Positions 55,556 to 63,256 of a stretch of 64,000 bases of DNA are shown piece by piece; positions within the stretch are counted from its first letter, which is position 1; every line of letters starts with the position of its first letter. Under the pieces are notes generated by a model. The model was not told the DNA's origin and did no database searches. It saw nothing but the letters and a program-made list of their open reading frames with translations. The DNA is from CAWBXL01 sp963837365 (lineage in GTDB: Bacteria > Acidobacteriota > Terriglobia > Terriglobales > Acidobacteriaceae): the NCBI GenBank assembly GCA_963837365.1, contig CAWIMW010000007.1, forward strand, positions 124,001-188,000, in the 5' to 3' direction. The position numbers and the translations under genes are program-made.

Positions 55556-55969
55556 TCAGTCCCCCCAGGGATTGACCACACCCACGCCCGTTCGCTCGAA
55601 GTCGGCTACATTCCTGGTCGCGACGGTCAGACCGTGCACCAGGGCTGTGGCTGCGATGAGGGCGTCACGATCGGAGCGAGGGTTCGGTACGTGAAGCGTC
55701 GCGCATCGCTGGGCGACGGCGGTGTCAATCGCCAGGATGCGACTGGAGAATGTGGGCAATACGTGACCATCCATCCACGCGCGAAGGATCGCGCCTTGCT
55801 GTTTGTCGCGCCGGTTGACGAGAAGAATTCCGATCTCCAGTTCCAGTACTGAAATGACAGAGATATAGAGACTAGCCGAGGGTAAGGGTTCGGCCCATTT
55901 CTTGACGTTGGGATGCGTCTTCCTGGCTTTTCTTAATTCTGAAATTACATTGGTATCAAGGATGTACAT
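55556..55969 (-). CDS. vapC: PIN-domain toxin (VapC/FitB type)
   Basis: A 137-residue RNase toxin. The four acidic PIN residues are visible: D5 in MYILDTNVISEL, E43 in ISVLELEIGIL, D102 in RDALIAATAL and D123 in NVADFERTGV. The whole is close to FitB-type PIN proteins (IAATALVHGLTVATRN). It should cleave tRNA or another RNA unless bound by the antitoxin encoded directly upstream, whose TAA stop abuts this ATG. The module lies between 58-bp direct repeats. Confidence 0.92.
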   Translation of the reverse strand: MYILDTNVISELRKARKTHPNVKKWAEPLPSASLYISVISVLELEIGILLVNRRDKQQGAILRAWMDGHVLPTFSSRILAIDTAVAQRCATLHVPNPRSDRDALIAATALVHGLTVATRNVADFERTGVGVVNPWGD

Positions 55970-56227
55970 TTAGGTCAGGTCGGCCGACTCGTGCAGGTTT
56001 CCCCGCAGACGAGGCGGCTCAAATTCAATTTCAGCCGCGGCTGGCATCGCCAGTAAGTCCAGAACGCTCTTTTGCCCTCCAGTGATCCTTTGATACTCCT
56101 CCACCGTGAGCAGCACGTGGGACGGACGGCCTCGATCCGTGATGAAAACGGGACCTCGCTTAGCCGCCCTCTTTGCCCTGCTCGTGTCCTGATTAAAGTC
56201 TCGACTCGACAGTTTTGTAATCGCCAT
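55970..56227 (-). CDS. Phd/YefM-family antitoxin
   Basis: An 85-residue antitoxin. The N-terminal DNA-binding part has SRDFNQDTSRAKRAAKRGPV, and FITDRGRPSHVLLTVEEY is the standard Phd/YefM core; the C-terminal part (LLAMPAAAEIEFEPPRL) should wrap the toxin. It is first in the operon and probably represses it through the palindrome at 56242-56263. AAGGAC precedes the ATG. Confidence 0.92.
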   Translation of the reverse strand: MAITKLSSRDFNQDTSRAKRAAKRGPVFITDRGRPSHVLLTVEEYQRITGGQKSVLDLLAMPAAAEIEFEPPRLRGNLHESADLT

Positions 56228-56241
56228 GGGCTCTGTCCTTT

Positions 56242-56289
56242 AATGTAGCAACGTGGCTACATTGTAGCAGAAAAAACCGCAGACAACAA
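56242..56289 (-). promoter_or_regulatory. Promoter and palindromic operator of the PIN/Phd module
   Basis: On the minus strand TTGTTG (56289-56284), 17 bases, then TACAAT (56266-56261) form a good promoter. AATGTAGC (56242-56249) and GCTACATT (56256-56263) are exact inverted repeats around the start point, and a third TGTAGC half-site lies at 56264-56269. This fits autoregulation by the antitoxin. Confidence 0.7.
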
Positions 56290-56335
56290 AACAATCGCAC
56301 GACCGCATGTCCCTTCGCGGTCTCGGCTAACGTGT

Positions 56336-56393
56336 GCTGGAACTGGGCGGCGAGAGCGGCACGGACCGCCATCCCATTGTTTATCCCGGGCCA
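56336..56393. repeat. Direct repeat, right copy (flanks the PIN/Phd module)
   Basis: The second copy of the 58-base unit at 55388-55445, same orientation, three mismatches. It sits between the antitoxin promoter and the DUF1801 gene end. Confidence 0.85.
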
Positions 56394-56404
56394 CTCGTCC
56401 GTAG

Positions 56405-56902
56405 TCATCGCTTCTTTCCCCCGACGAAGGGCATGGTGGCGGCCTGCTTCATCCACGACGCCAATTGGCGCTCGTCGAAATCGTCAACCGATGCTAACTC
56501 GACTCCGCGGGTGGATTTGCCCATCCCGATCGGCGTCACCGGCGGTTCCGGCTTGATCTCCGTGCCGCGTATGAACATCAGTTTCACATGGCCGACGAAG
56601 GCGCCGGAAGCGAAGCACCAGCCCCCGTCGACCCCGTAATACGCCATGCCCCACTTCACCGCTCGCTGGATGTCCGGCAAACTTTTGGCCGCCAGGGCAT
56701 CGATGCCCTCGGCGATGCCGCGCTGCGGCTGCGGCAAGCTAGCAATGTACGCGAACACGGGTTCGGCGCCTTTTGCGGTCTTCGCGGCGCTTGCCTTGCC
56801 AGTCATGGCGACCAGCAGCTTCGCCGGGGTCTTGCCTTGGGCGGTTTTCTTACCCTGGCGGCCAACCACGCGCTTCGTTGATGGATGGGTTGACCGCGTC
56901 AT
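56405..56902 (-). CDS. DUF1801 family protein
   Basis: A 165-residue protein. After a basic N-terminus it shows the DUF1801 (YdhG-like) core: VFAYIASLPQPQRGIAEGID, IQRAVKWGMAYYGVDGGWCF, HVKLMFIRGTEI and GKSTRGVELASVDDFDERQL. The fold is a small alpha/beta domain of unknown role. It overlaps the SRPBCC gene by four bases and is third in the ArsR operon. Confidence 0.85.
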   Translation of the reverse strand: MTRSTHPSTKRVVGRQGKKTAQGKTPAKLLVAMTGKASAAKTAKGAEPVFAYIASLPQPQRGIAEGIDALAAKSLPDIQRAVKWGMAYYGVDGGWCFASGAFVGHVKLMFIRGTEIKPEPPVTPIGMGKSTRGVELASVDDFDERQLASWMKQAATMPFVGGKKR

Positions 56903-57408
56903 TTTGTCTCAGTGCTTGATCCCAGGCTGGCGAGAAGCTCGTCGAGTTGGTCGAGCGCCTCGGGCATCGCGTCCGCCGATCCGGAGTCAAGAGCTTCCTT
57001 CGAGGGATAGAGATCGTGCACGACCAACAACGTCTTGCCGGCGTTTTCATCGAAGGTCACCGTGGTGACGGTCTGGCCGTCGTCACCTTCCTCGTTGGTC
57101 CAAACCAGGCGCGAGTGCGGTGTCACTTCGAGGTACGTGCCGAAGAACTCCATCGTCGAATCTTCGTGGCGAAACACCAAACGATACTGCCCCCCAACGC
57201 GAACATCCATTTCGCAGGAAAGCAGGGTCAGCCCATACGATTTTGGTACCCACCACCTCCTGAATAGTTCTGCCTTGGTCCACGCCTCGAACACGAGGCG
57301 CGCAGGCGCGTTGACGGTGCGTGTGACGACGAGTTCGCGCTCGGACTTCCGCTCCACCACCGTGCGGTTCTTCGTGGGGGTGGCCTCACTTTCTCTTCTT
57401 ACGTCCAT
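56899..57408 (-). CDS. SRPBCC/AHSA1 family protein
   Basis: A 169-residue protein of the Activator of Hsp90 ATPase homologue 1-like (SRPBCC) family: VVTRTVNAPARLVFEAWTKA, LFRRWWVPKSYG, VGGQYRLVFRHE, and VTTVTFDENAGKTLLVVHD. The fold has a cavity for a hydrophobic ligand. In bacteria such genes regularly follow an ArsR-type repressor, as here, where it overlaps the repressor gene by 23 bases. The ligand is unknown. Confidence 0.9.
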   Translation of the reverse strand: MDVRRESEATPTKNRTVVERKSERELVVTRTVNAPARLVFEAWTKAELFRRWWVPKSYGLTLLSCEMDVRVGGQYRLVFRHEDSTMEFFGTYLEVTPHSRLVWTNEEGDDGQTVTTVTFDENAGKTLLVVHDLYPSKEALDSGSADAMPEALDQLDELLASLGSSTETK

Positions 57409-57751
57409 TTGCTTTCTCCTTTCGTTTCAATTCTTCGACAACATTGTCCAACTCGTCGAAGCGCGCAGCCCAGAGCTGGCCGTACCTCTCGATCCATGCC
57501 GCCTCCTCTTGCAGTCCGCGCAGCCCGAGCTTGCAGGTCCGCACGCGCCCGACCTTCTCCGTGGTGACGAGCCCCGCTTGCTCCAAGACGCCTACATGCT
57601 TCTTCATGCCCGTGAGGGTCATGTGGAACTTCTCGGCAAGAACCGTGATCGAAGCGTCTGCACGCCCGAGCTGCTCCAGAACGCCGCGTCGGGTGGCGTC
57701 CGCGAGCGCGCCGAACGAGACATCGAAGCGGGTCTGGTAATACTGAACCAT
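57386..57751 (-). CDS. ArsR-family repressor, probably from a leaderless mRNA
   Basis: A 121-residue winged-helix regulator: FGALADATRRGVLEQLGRAD, ITVLAEKFHMTLTGMKKHVG, LEQAGLVTTEKVGRVRTCKL. No Cys metal site is present, in keeping with the group that pairs with AHSA1-type proteins. The ATG at 57751 lies inside a perfect palindrome and about eight bases after a good -10 box, so translation likely begins at the very 5' end of the mRNA. The longer frame from 57811 would run through the promoter and is rejected. Confidence 0.9.
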   Translation of the reverse strand: MVQYYQTRFDVSFGALADATRRGVLEQLGRADASITVLAEKFHMTLTGMKKHVGVLEQAGLVTTEKVGRVRTCKLGLRGLQEEAAWIERYGQLWAARFDELDNVVEELKRKEKANGRKKRK

Positions 57752-57787
57752 ACGGTTCAGTATACAACACGGATTGACGGCATGCAA
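57740..57787 (-). promoter_or_regulatory. Promoter and palindromic operator of the ArsR operon
   Basis: ATACTGAACC (57740-57749) and GGTTCAGTAT (57754-57763) are exact inverted repeats around ATAC. On the minus strand TTGCAT (57787-57782) and TATACT (57764-57759) are 17 bases apart. The palindrome covers the -10 box, the start point and the start codon, so a bound repressor would block transcription fully. Confidence 0.8.
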
Positions 57788-57838
57788 TGTTAGGTTTGAG
57801 CGCGTCCTCATAGATGGCTAGTCTTGAACCTCATTGCC

Positions 57839-57952
57839 GCCATTAGGCAACGCCACTCACAAAATCCTGACGAACTCTATGACATGATCGAGCATTGCAG
57901 CCCCGATCCGTTTCTTGAGCTCTTTGCCCGCAATACGCGAAGAGGAAGGTGA
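57839..57952 (+). pseudogene. C-terminal fragment of an MT-A70-type adenine methyltransferase
   Basis: A 37-residue open stretch reads RHSQNPDELYDMIEHCSPDP followed by FLELFARNTRRGR. The HSxKPDELYDxIExCSPxPxLELFAR wording is the end of MT-A70 family N6-adenine methyltransferases; the final WxxWGN part is lost by a frame change. No start or catalytic DPPW motif is present. It stands between the ArsR operon and hipA. Confidence 0.6.
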
Positions 57953-57987
57953 GCGAAGGGAATATGGTGTCTGGGTAAGCAGTTCGG

Positions 57988-59232
57988 TCACCTGACCTTG
58001 GCGGCGACACCGAGAATCTGCTTTCCAATCGAATGCTTTAGTTCCTTGGGCATGGCGTCCGCATGTTCAAGGGTTTTCCAGGATTCAGCGGTGCGTTGTG
58101 CCATTTCGACCGCGACTTTCCAGAGGGGGCTTGCGGGAATGCGCGCCGTATCGGCAAAACGGCGCATTTGCTCGGGTGTGATTTCGGAAAGGCTGCGGCT
58201 GTCCCCGAAAGTCAGCGCCAAGGCGTCGTTGATAATATAAGGTCGAGTCGCCACGAAGTCGTAGCCGGGTGAGAGCACGGGCTTACGGCTGTCGGGATAA
58301 AGAAGCGACCAGTTCTTCAGATGCATATCGGCGTTGCCGATGACGACGGAAAATACCAGGCGGCGAACAAATTCGAGCAGGGCGTCCTCGCCGATTTCGG
58401 CCCATAGCACGGCAGCGATGTTGGCGTAGCTGTGGAACTTATATTTGTTGTTGGGGAACTCCCCGAAGACCTGAGCGAAATCCTCCATGTGAATGCGCTT
58501 CCCGTCCGGGTGGCGGTCGAACCTCTTTACGGCGAGCGCCTTGCTTTCTACGGTATGGGCCTGTTCGGGCAACCCTTTGATGCTCCCGACATCGACGAGT
58601 TTGTTTTCCGGCACGTCGATGCCAGCGCGCCGCGCCAGTTCCAGCATGGCGAACTCGTTCTCCGGAACGGCTTGGTAGCGTGCGGAGGGAAGCTTGACGA
58701 TCCATGAGCCGCCGAGACCGCCCGCCGGAATGGTCAGACCGCCGGAGGCTTCCATGACAGCGGAGAATTTCAACTGCACGCCGGCGAGAGAAAAACGCAG
58801 CGGCTTTTGGCCATTGCCATGGTCGTGCTGGTCATTATCGCGATCGTGGTGGGATTCGGATGGCGACTGGTCGCCCTCGATCGGCGCGACGACAAGCGCG
58901 CCCGGCAGATCGGCGCCGAGGACGGCGAGGAGAAAAAATTCGCGCTCAGGATCTACGTCCGCGCGCTTGGCTAGATAGTCGCGCAGGTGGCCTTCGGGCA
59001 GGAGATTGGAAAAGAATGCCGGAACGCGGCGTCCCACCGGGCGGAAATTCGTTACCAGACCGCCCGTGCTGCCCTTGAACGAGAGACTCAAAGTGGGGCG
59101 GTGAGGATCGTCGATATAGTCCTGCTCGAATGCGAAAAGCTGCCGGTCACCCGCGAGACGGGTGATGACGCCGATCCGCTTTTCATGCAGGCGCACGGAA
59201 AGCGCATTGAGTTTCTTCGCATCAAACCTCAT
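57988..59232 (-). CDS. hipA: HipA-family Ser/Thr kinase toxin
   Basis: A 414-residue kinase. After the N-terminal couple_hipA-like domain (GVITRLAGDRQLFAFEQDYI, VPAFFSNLLPEGHLRDYLAK) come the nucleotide-binding stretch FSLAGVQLKFSAV, the catalytic loop NADMHLKNWSLL (Asp302, Asn307) and the metal-binding Asp325 in PGYDFVATRPYI. HipA of E. coli phosphorylates GltX and halts growth. A linker rich in His/Asp (about 145-165, RDNDQHDHGNGQ) is unusual. The start at 59232 overlaps the hipB stop by 11 bases. Confidence 0.92.
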   Translation of the reverse strand: MRFDAKKLNALSVRLHEKRIGVITRLAGDRQLFAFEQDYIDDPHRPTLSLSFKGSTGGLVTNFRPVGRRVPAFFSNLLPEGHLRDYLAKRADVDPEREFFLLAVLGADLPGALVVAPIEGDQSPSESHHDRDNDQHDHGNGQKPLRFSLAGVQLKFSAVMEASGGLTIPAGGLGGSWIVKLPSARYQAVPENEFAMLELARRAGIDVPENKLVDVGSIKGLPEQAHTVESKALAVKRFDRHPDGKRIHMEDFAQVFGEFPNNKYKFHSYANIAAVLWAEIGEDALLEFVRRLVFSVVIGNADMHLKNWSLLYPDSRKPVLSPGYDFVATRPYIINDALALTFGDSRSLSEITPEQMRRFADTARIPASPLWKVAVEMAQRTAESWKTLEHADAMPKELKHSIGKQILGVAAKVR

Positions 59233-59596
59233 CGCGCGGTTCCTGAGAATTTTCTTCGTCGCGTTCGGCGGCATAAAGAGGCCGCTCCTCTCCTTCTCCG
59301 GGCTGGTCTTCGAGGTGGTCGCGTACGAGCGCCTGGACAAGGGGCACCAGGGCGCGAGGAACCATGATGAGGTCGCGGTCGAGCATGCGGACAATCTCAA
59401 GCAACGTGTCGTAGCGCGGCACGATTTTGCCCGACTCTATGCCAGAGATGTGCCTCTGGCCGATGCCAAGTCGGCCTGCTAGATCCCTCTGGCTCCAGCC
59501 CCGCTTTTCGCGAGCTTCGATAAGGGCGCGACGCAGCTCTTGAGGCAGTGCTTTCGGTCGTAGAGGTTTGATGATATTTATTACATCATTGACCAT
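59222..59596 (-). CDS. hipB: HipB-family antitoxin / repressor
   Basis: A 124-residue protein with an Xre-type helix-turn-helix at about 25-80 (GWSQRDLAGRLGIGQRHISG, KIVPRYDTLLEIVRMLDRDL) and an acidic tail. It should neutralise the HipA kinase and repress the operon. The start at 59596 (MVNDVINII) is chosen; a frame from 59632 exists but would begin within the operator boxes. Boxes with ATACCT wording lie just upstream. Confidence 0.9.
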   Translation of the reverse strand: MVNDVINIIKPLRPKALPQELRRALIEAREKRGWSQRDLAGRLGIGQRHISGIESGKIVPRYDTLLEIVRMLDRDLIMVPRALVPLVQALVRDHLEDQPGEGEERPLYAAERDEENSQEPRDEV

Positions 59597-59610
59597 ATTT
59601 GATACAACAT

Positions 59611-59686
59611 AATACCTCAAAATAGAAAACAAGTGATACCTTAAAATTCATCACACTTAATGTATAGATGCACTATAAGGTATCAC
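59611..59686. promoter_or_regulatory. HipB operator boxes
   Basis: GTGATACCTTA (59633-59643) and its exact inverse TAAGGTATCAC (59676-59686) stand 32 bases apart, and a third AATACCT half-site lies at 59611-59617. The area is AT-rich and upstream of hipB. The layout resembles the multiple inverted operators of E. coli hipBA. The remaining gap to 60034 shows no gene I can support. Confidence 0.65.
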
Positions 59687-60034
59687 CAAATAGGATTTGG
59701 TTCAGGAATCAAAAAGATCGAACACTAGGCAAAAACAAAGGGACACAGCAAAGGACGCAGGCAACGAACACCAATAGTACTTAAGGATGGTTATTCCGGA
59801 GGCTGGCCCTCGATAAGAGCGAAGGCCACCCGTCCTCAAACCCTGTGAAGCATTTCGCGGGTTCAGCAAACATTTCTCAAAGCCAAACCAACTCAACCGG
59901 CAAGATCTTCTGATAACCCTCGCAGCGCCAGACCGTCCAAGACAGTTGCCCGACATGTTCGCTCTCACTATTTGGGACAAGACGTCTCATCTCGAGCGTG
60001 CGTGGGCCTGGCAGCGGAAACAAGGAGTTACAGC

Positions 60035-62104
60035 ATGGGAAATATTAACCGTCGCGATTTTCTGGCTGTGGCCGCGGTGCTTGGTGCGGAAGCGGCTTGG
60101 GGTCGCTCATTCTCGGCTCCCTCGAAGATTTCCTGGCGCGAGCGTCGGGACCTTTTCCCGGAAGGGGTAGCCTCCGGCGATCCCGACAGCAACAGCGTAT
60201 TGCTGTGGACCCGTCGCGCCCCACAGCCTGAACCGGCCCAGGAACTGACCGTCGAAGTGGCGCTCGACCCGGCCTTCCAGCGCGTGATCGCAACGCAGAA
60301 AGTGTCGATTTCGGCGGAGGCGGATTGGACCTGTCGTGTGCTGGTCGGAGGACTGAAGCCGGCCCAGGTCTATTGGTATCGCTTTACCGATCCTGAGGGT
60401 TCCGGCAGCCGCCTCGGCCGCACCATCACCGCGCCTGCCGATGATGATTCCCGGCCGGTACACTTCGCCTTCGTCAGTTGTCAGAACGCAAACCTCGGAG
60501 CGCAGAACGCGTACCGAAGAATGATCTTCGAGGATGAGCACGCTGCTGAGCAGGACCGCCTCAGTTTTGTTCTGCACCTGGGCGACTTCATCTACGAGCT
60601 GGTCTGGTATCCGGAGGACCGCGCCACTTATTACGACCGCAAGGTCAGGGAACTCGTTCGTTATCCGCAAGGCGAGAAAATTGACGACTTCCACATCCCG
60701 GTCAACGTGGATGACTATCGTGCTGTGTATCGCGCCTACCTGCATGATCCCGACCTTCAGGACGCTCGTGCCCGCTTTCCCTTTGTTCCCATGTGGGATA
60801 ACCACGAGTACAGCTGGCAAGGATGGCAAGCCTTGCAAGTGTTCGACGGCAAAACGCGCCCCGGGCAGACACGCAAGGTGGCAGCCATGCAGGCATTGTT
60901 TGAGTATCAGCCCGCGCGTATGGTGAAGAGCGGTGGTCCCTCGTTAGAAAAGTTCAACCCGCCTAAGGTTCAGGATGCCCCGGTCACTGTTTTCGATGAG
61001 CATGGACTCGGGCAAGAGGCCAACAATCTTGCGGCGATCAATAGTCTGAAGGGATACCGGTCGCTGCGCTGGGGCCGGAACGTGGACCTTATTATTACCG
61101 ACGAGCGAAGCTACCGATCGGAGGACCCCGGAACCAAGTTCGCTGACGCAGATTTCTTTAATAAGGACTACCCGGAGTTCTTGCCTGAGGAGGTGTTTGA
61201 GATACTCGACGGCGGCCGGGATTACAACGGAGGCAAACCGCCCGACACTATCCGTTTCGGGGACAAGCAAGTTCCGAACCTCCGCAAGGCGGACCCCGCA
61301 CAGACCATCCTCGGAGCCGAGCAGAAAGCGTGGTTTCTGGAACAACTGCGGAATTCGAAAGCGACCTGGAAAATCTGGGGCAGCACAACTTCGACTCTGG
61401 ATATGCGCGCCGACCCGCTGAACCTTCCTCCGGGAATGGTTGCAAGCGCCTGGCCCGGGGCCGGGTATGCCAGCTTTGGCGGCGGCATCACCGGTGCCTA
61501 TCAGGAGCTCGGAGAGATCTACGATTTCATTCGCGAGCACGAAATCACCGGGCTCGCCACGGTGGCTGGCGACGCGCATAGCTTCTGGGCTGGTTTATCG
61601 GCGAAGTCTCTCCCGCCGAAATCCTTTGACCCCGTAGGTGTGGCATTCGTGGGGGGATCAATCTCCTCGCCCGGAATGGTGGAGTCACTGGAACATCAGA
61701 TGCACAAAGACGCTCCGCTGCGGGCCCTGTTCCTCGGGCAAGGTCCTGGTGACAACCGTCCCCAACCCACGGTCAATATGCTGGTGCGTCACGGTGTTCG
61801 GTCATGCCTGGAATATGCGAAGAGTGGTGACGTGCAAAAGGCACGCCAGCTTTCCAACCGGGATTTGTCACCGCACCTGTCGTTTGTTGACATGGCCGGT
61901 CATGGCTATTCGGTAGTGCACGCAGCAGCCGACCGGCTGGAGACGGATTTCATCTGCCTGCCGCGTCCCATCGTTCGCCAGGACCAGCCGGATGGCGGAC
62001 CTATTCTCTATCGGGTTCGACACGCTGCAAAGCTTTGGCGTAAACACGAACGTCCAAATCTCGAGCAGAAGGTGATCGAAGGCAATCCGGCGTTTTCGAT
62101 TTAG
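60035..62104 (+). CDS. phoD: PhoD-like alkaline phosphatase/phosphodiesterase
   Basis: A 689-residue exported enzyme that releases phosphate from phosphomono- or diesters. A Tat signal (INRRDFLAVAAVLGAEAAWG) is followed by the PhoD N-terminal domain (FPEGVASGDPDSNSVLLWTR, VYWYRFT) and the metallophosphatase domain with VSCQNAN, HLGDFIYE, MWDNHEYSWQGW and AGDAHSFWAGL. Metals are probably Fe3+ and Ca2+, as known for PhoD. The start at 60035 has AAGGAG upstream and gives the Tat motif. The last 84 codons and the 3' flank are duplicated at 63257-63572. Confidence 0.93.
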   Translation: MGNINRRDFLAVAAVLGAEAAWGRSFSAPSKISWRERRDLFPEGVASGDPDSNSVLLWTRRAPQPEPAQELTVEVALDPAFQRVIATQKVSISAEADWTCRVLVGGLKPAQVYWYRFTDPEGSGSRLGRTITAPADDDSRPVHFAFVSCQNANLGAQNAYRRMIFEDEHAAEQDRLSFVLHLGDFIYELVWYPEDRATYYDRKVRELVRYPQGEKIDDFHIPVNVDDYRAVYRAYLHDPDLQDARARFPFVPMWDNHEYSWQGWQALQVFDGKTRPGQTRKVAAMQALFEYQPARMVKSGGPSLEKFNPPKVQDAPVTVFDEHGLGQEANNLAAINSLKGYRSLRWGRNVDLIITDERSYRSEDPGTKFADADFFNKDYPEFLPEEVFEILDGGRDYNGGKPPDTIRFGDKQVPNLRKADPAQTILGAEQKAWFLEQLRNSKATWKIWGSTTSTLDMRADPLNLPPGMVASAWPGAGYASFGGGITGAYQELGEIYDFIREHEITGLATVAGDAHSFWAGLSAKSLPPKSFDPVGVAFVGGSISSPGMVESLEHQMHKDAPLRALFLGQGPGDNRPQPTVNMLVRHGVRSCLEYAKSGDVQKARQLSNRDLSPHLSFVDMAGHGYSVVHAAADRLETDFICLPRPIVRQDQPDGGPILYRVRHAAKLWRKHERPNLEQKVIEGNPAFSI

Positions 62105-62168
62105 GGATCGGGGAACAGGAAAATCGCTCCCACGTCGGGATATTCACTGCCCTAGAAAATTGTCGCTG
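61853..62168. repeat. Direct repeat, left copy: phoD 3' end
   Basis: A 316-base segment covering the last 84 codons of phoD and 64 bases of flank. It matches 63257-63572 without gaps and with about 20 mismatches (about 94 percent), most of them silent in the coding part. Confidence 0.95.
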
Positions 62169-62186
62169 AATAAGCGTCCCTCCCAT

Positions 62187-62235
62187 TTGCCTATCTGTAC
62201 CCTTTTAGGGTACACTTGACTCCGAAATGGGTACA
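62187..62235 (+). promoter_or_regulatory. Promoter and operator of the nucleotidyltransferase/HEPN module
   Basis: TGTACCC (62196-62202) and GGGTACA (62208-62214) are exact inverted repeats around five bases, and a third GGGTACA (62229-62235) covers the start codon. TTGCCT (62187-62192) and TACACT (62211-62216) could be a promoter with 18-base spacing, giving an mRNA with almost no leader. The layout fits repression by the winged-helix part of the first protein. Confidence 0.55.
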
Positions 62236-62826
62236 GCCACGGTCCTCTCCGACACTCTGTTCGGGCGCACTCGTGGGGCCGTGCTGGCAATCCTATACGG
62301 CCACATTGGGGAGGGGTTTTATCTGCGCCAGCTAGCTCGCCGGGCCAATATAGCTCTGGGGCCTGTGCAACGCGAGATACGACAACTGGTTGACGCCGGC
62401 CTTGTGACCAGGAAGACGGTTGGCGCCCAAACGCTTTACAGTGCCAATCAGGAGAGCCCGGTCTTCGCAGAAATTAAGGGCCTGATAACCAAAACCGTAG
62501 GTATGCATGACGTCCTCTACGCTGCCCTTCATTCCTTGCGAAAGAAAATCAATCTCGCCTTCGTGTATGGCTCGATCGCAAGATCCGGTGAAACAGAACG
62601 CAGCGATGTTGACCTGATGGTTGTGGGAAGAGTCAGTTTCGATAACGTGGTCACAAAACTCACGGACGCGCAGAAGACTCTGAGTCGAGAGATCAACCCG
62701 ACGGTGTATTCCGTGAGAGAATTCAGAATCAAGGCGCAAGGGACTTTCCTCAAGCACGTACTGGCGGACAAAAAACTATTCATCATTGGCGATGAAAATG
62801 TCCTTCGAGAGCTGGGTCAAAAATAA
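62227..62826 (+). CDS. Winged-helix plus minimal nucleotidyltransferase protein (antitoxin-like)
   Basis: A 199-residue protein. Residues about 1-85 are a winged helix (LYGHIGEGFYLRQLARRANI, IRQLVDAGLVTRKTVGAQTL). Residues about 105-195 are a minimal nucleotidyltransferase domain with the signature YGSIARSGETERSDVDLMVV (GS...D-x-D). Similar MNT proteins pair with HEPN toxins and can inactivate them by adding AMP. Here the extra DNA-binding domain would also allow autoregulation, which fits the GGGTACA sites at the start. The next gene overlaps its end. Confidence 0.85.
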   Translation: MGTATVLSDTLFGRTRGAVLAILYGHIGEGFYLRQLARRANIALGPVQREIRQLVDAGLVTRKTVGAQTLYSANQESPVFAEIKGLITKTVGMHDVLYAALHSLRKKINLAFVYGSIARSGETERSDVDLMVVGRVSFDNVVTKLTDAQKTLSREINPTVYSVREFRIKAQGTFLKHVLADKKLFIIGDENVLRELGQK

Positions 62827-63253
62827 TTGGCTGGAACAGCGAAACAGTGATACCGGGGAGATTGCCCGTCTGCTCGGCCTTGCCGATGGACGCCTTGAAG
62901 ACTACCGCAAAGCGGTTGCAGGAAAACTATCCTCCGATGTGCAGCTGGGTTTGGCCTATGATGCAATCCGGATTTCTGCGACGGCTGCGCTGAGGGCAGC
63001 CGGATACCGAGTTGTTCGAGGAGGCAGCGAACACTACCGGACTATCGAGGCCCTGGAGTTTTCGATTGATCCGCAGAAGAAGATCATTCCTATGCTGGAC
63101 AAGCTCCGAAAAAAGCGGAACGTGGGCTCGTATGACGATTATGGGCTGGTCGCGCAAAGCGAAGCAGATTACTGCGGGAAGATGGCGGTACGTGTTCGGC
63201 AGGAAGTCGAAGATTGGATTCGCGCGAACCACAAAGACAAGATGCCAGATTGA
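62792..63253 (+). CDS. HEPN-like helical partner protein (toxin candidate)
   Basis: A 153-residue all-helical protein encoded with a 35-base overlap after the nucleotidyltransferase gene. Its layout (SFESWVKNNWLEQRNSDTGE, YDAIRISATAALRAAGYRVV, HYRTIEALEF, LRKKRNVGSYDDY) resembles HEPN proteins. At the place of the catalytic R-x4-6-H it has RNVGSYDDY, that is Arg with Tyr instead of His, so RNase activity is doubtful or altered. The start is among TTG 62786, ATG 62792 and ATG 62798. The pairing with an MNT protein is the main evidence; the toxin role is inferred. Confidence 0.65.
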   Translation: MKMSFESWVKNNWLEQRNSDTGEIARLLGLADGRLEDYRKAVAGKLSSDVQLGLAYDAIRISATAALRAAGYRVVRGGSEHYRTIEALEFSIDPQKKIIPMLDKLRKKRNVGSYDDYGLVAQSEADYCGKMAVRVRQEVEDWIRANHKDKMPD

Positions 63254-63256
63254 CCC

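Noticed and set aside
57752..57811. Upstream start for the ArsR-type repressor
   Set aside because: It would place the promoter and operator within the coding region; the family start fits 57751.
59702..59980. Minus-strand frame upstream of phoD
   Set aside because: No domain, no ribosome-binding site, and composition unlike the neighbouring genes.
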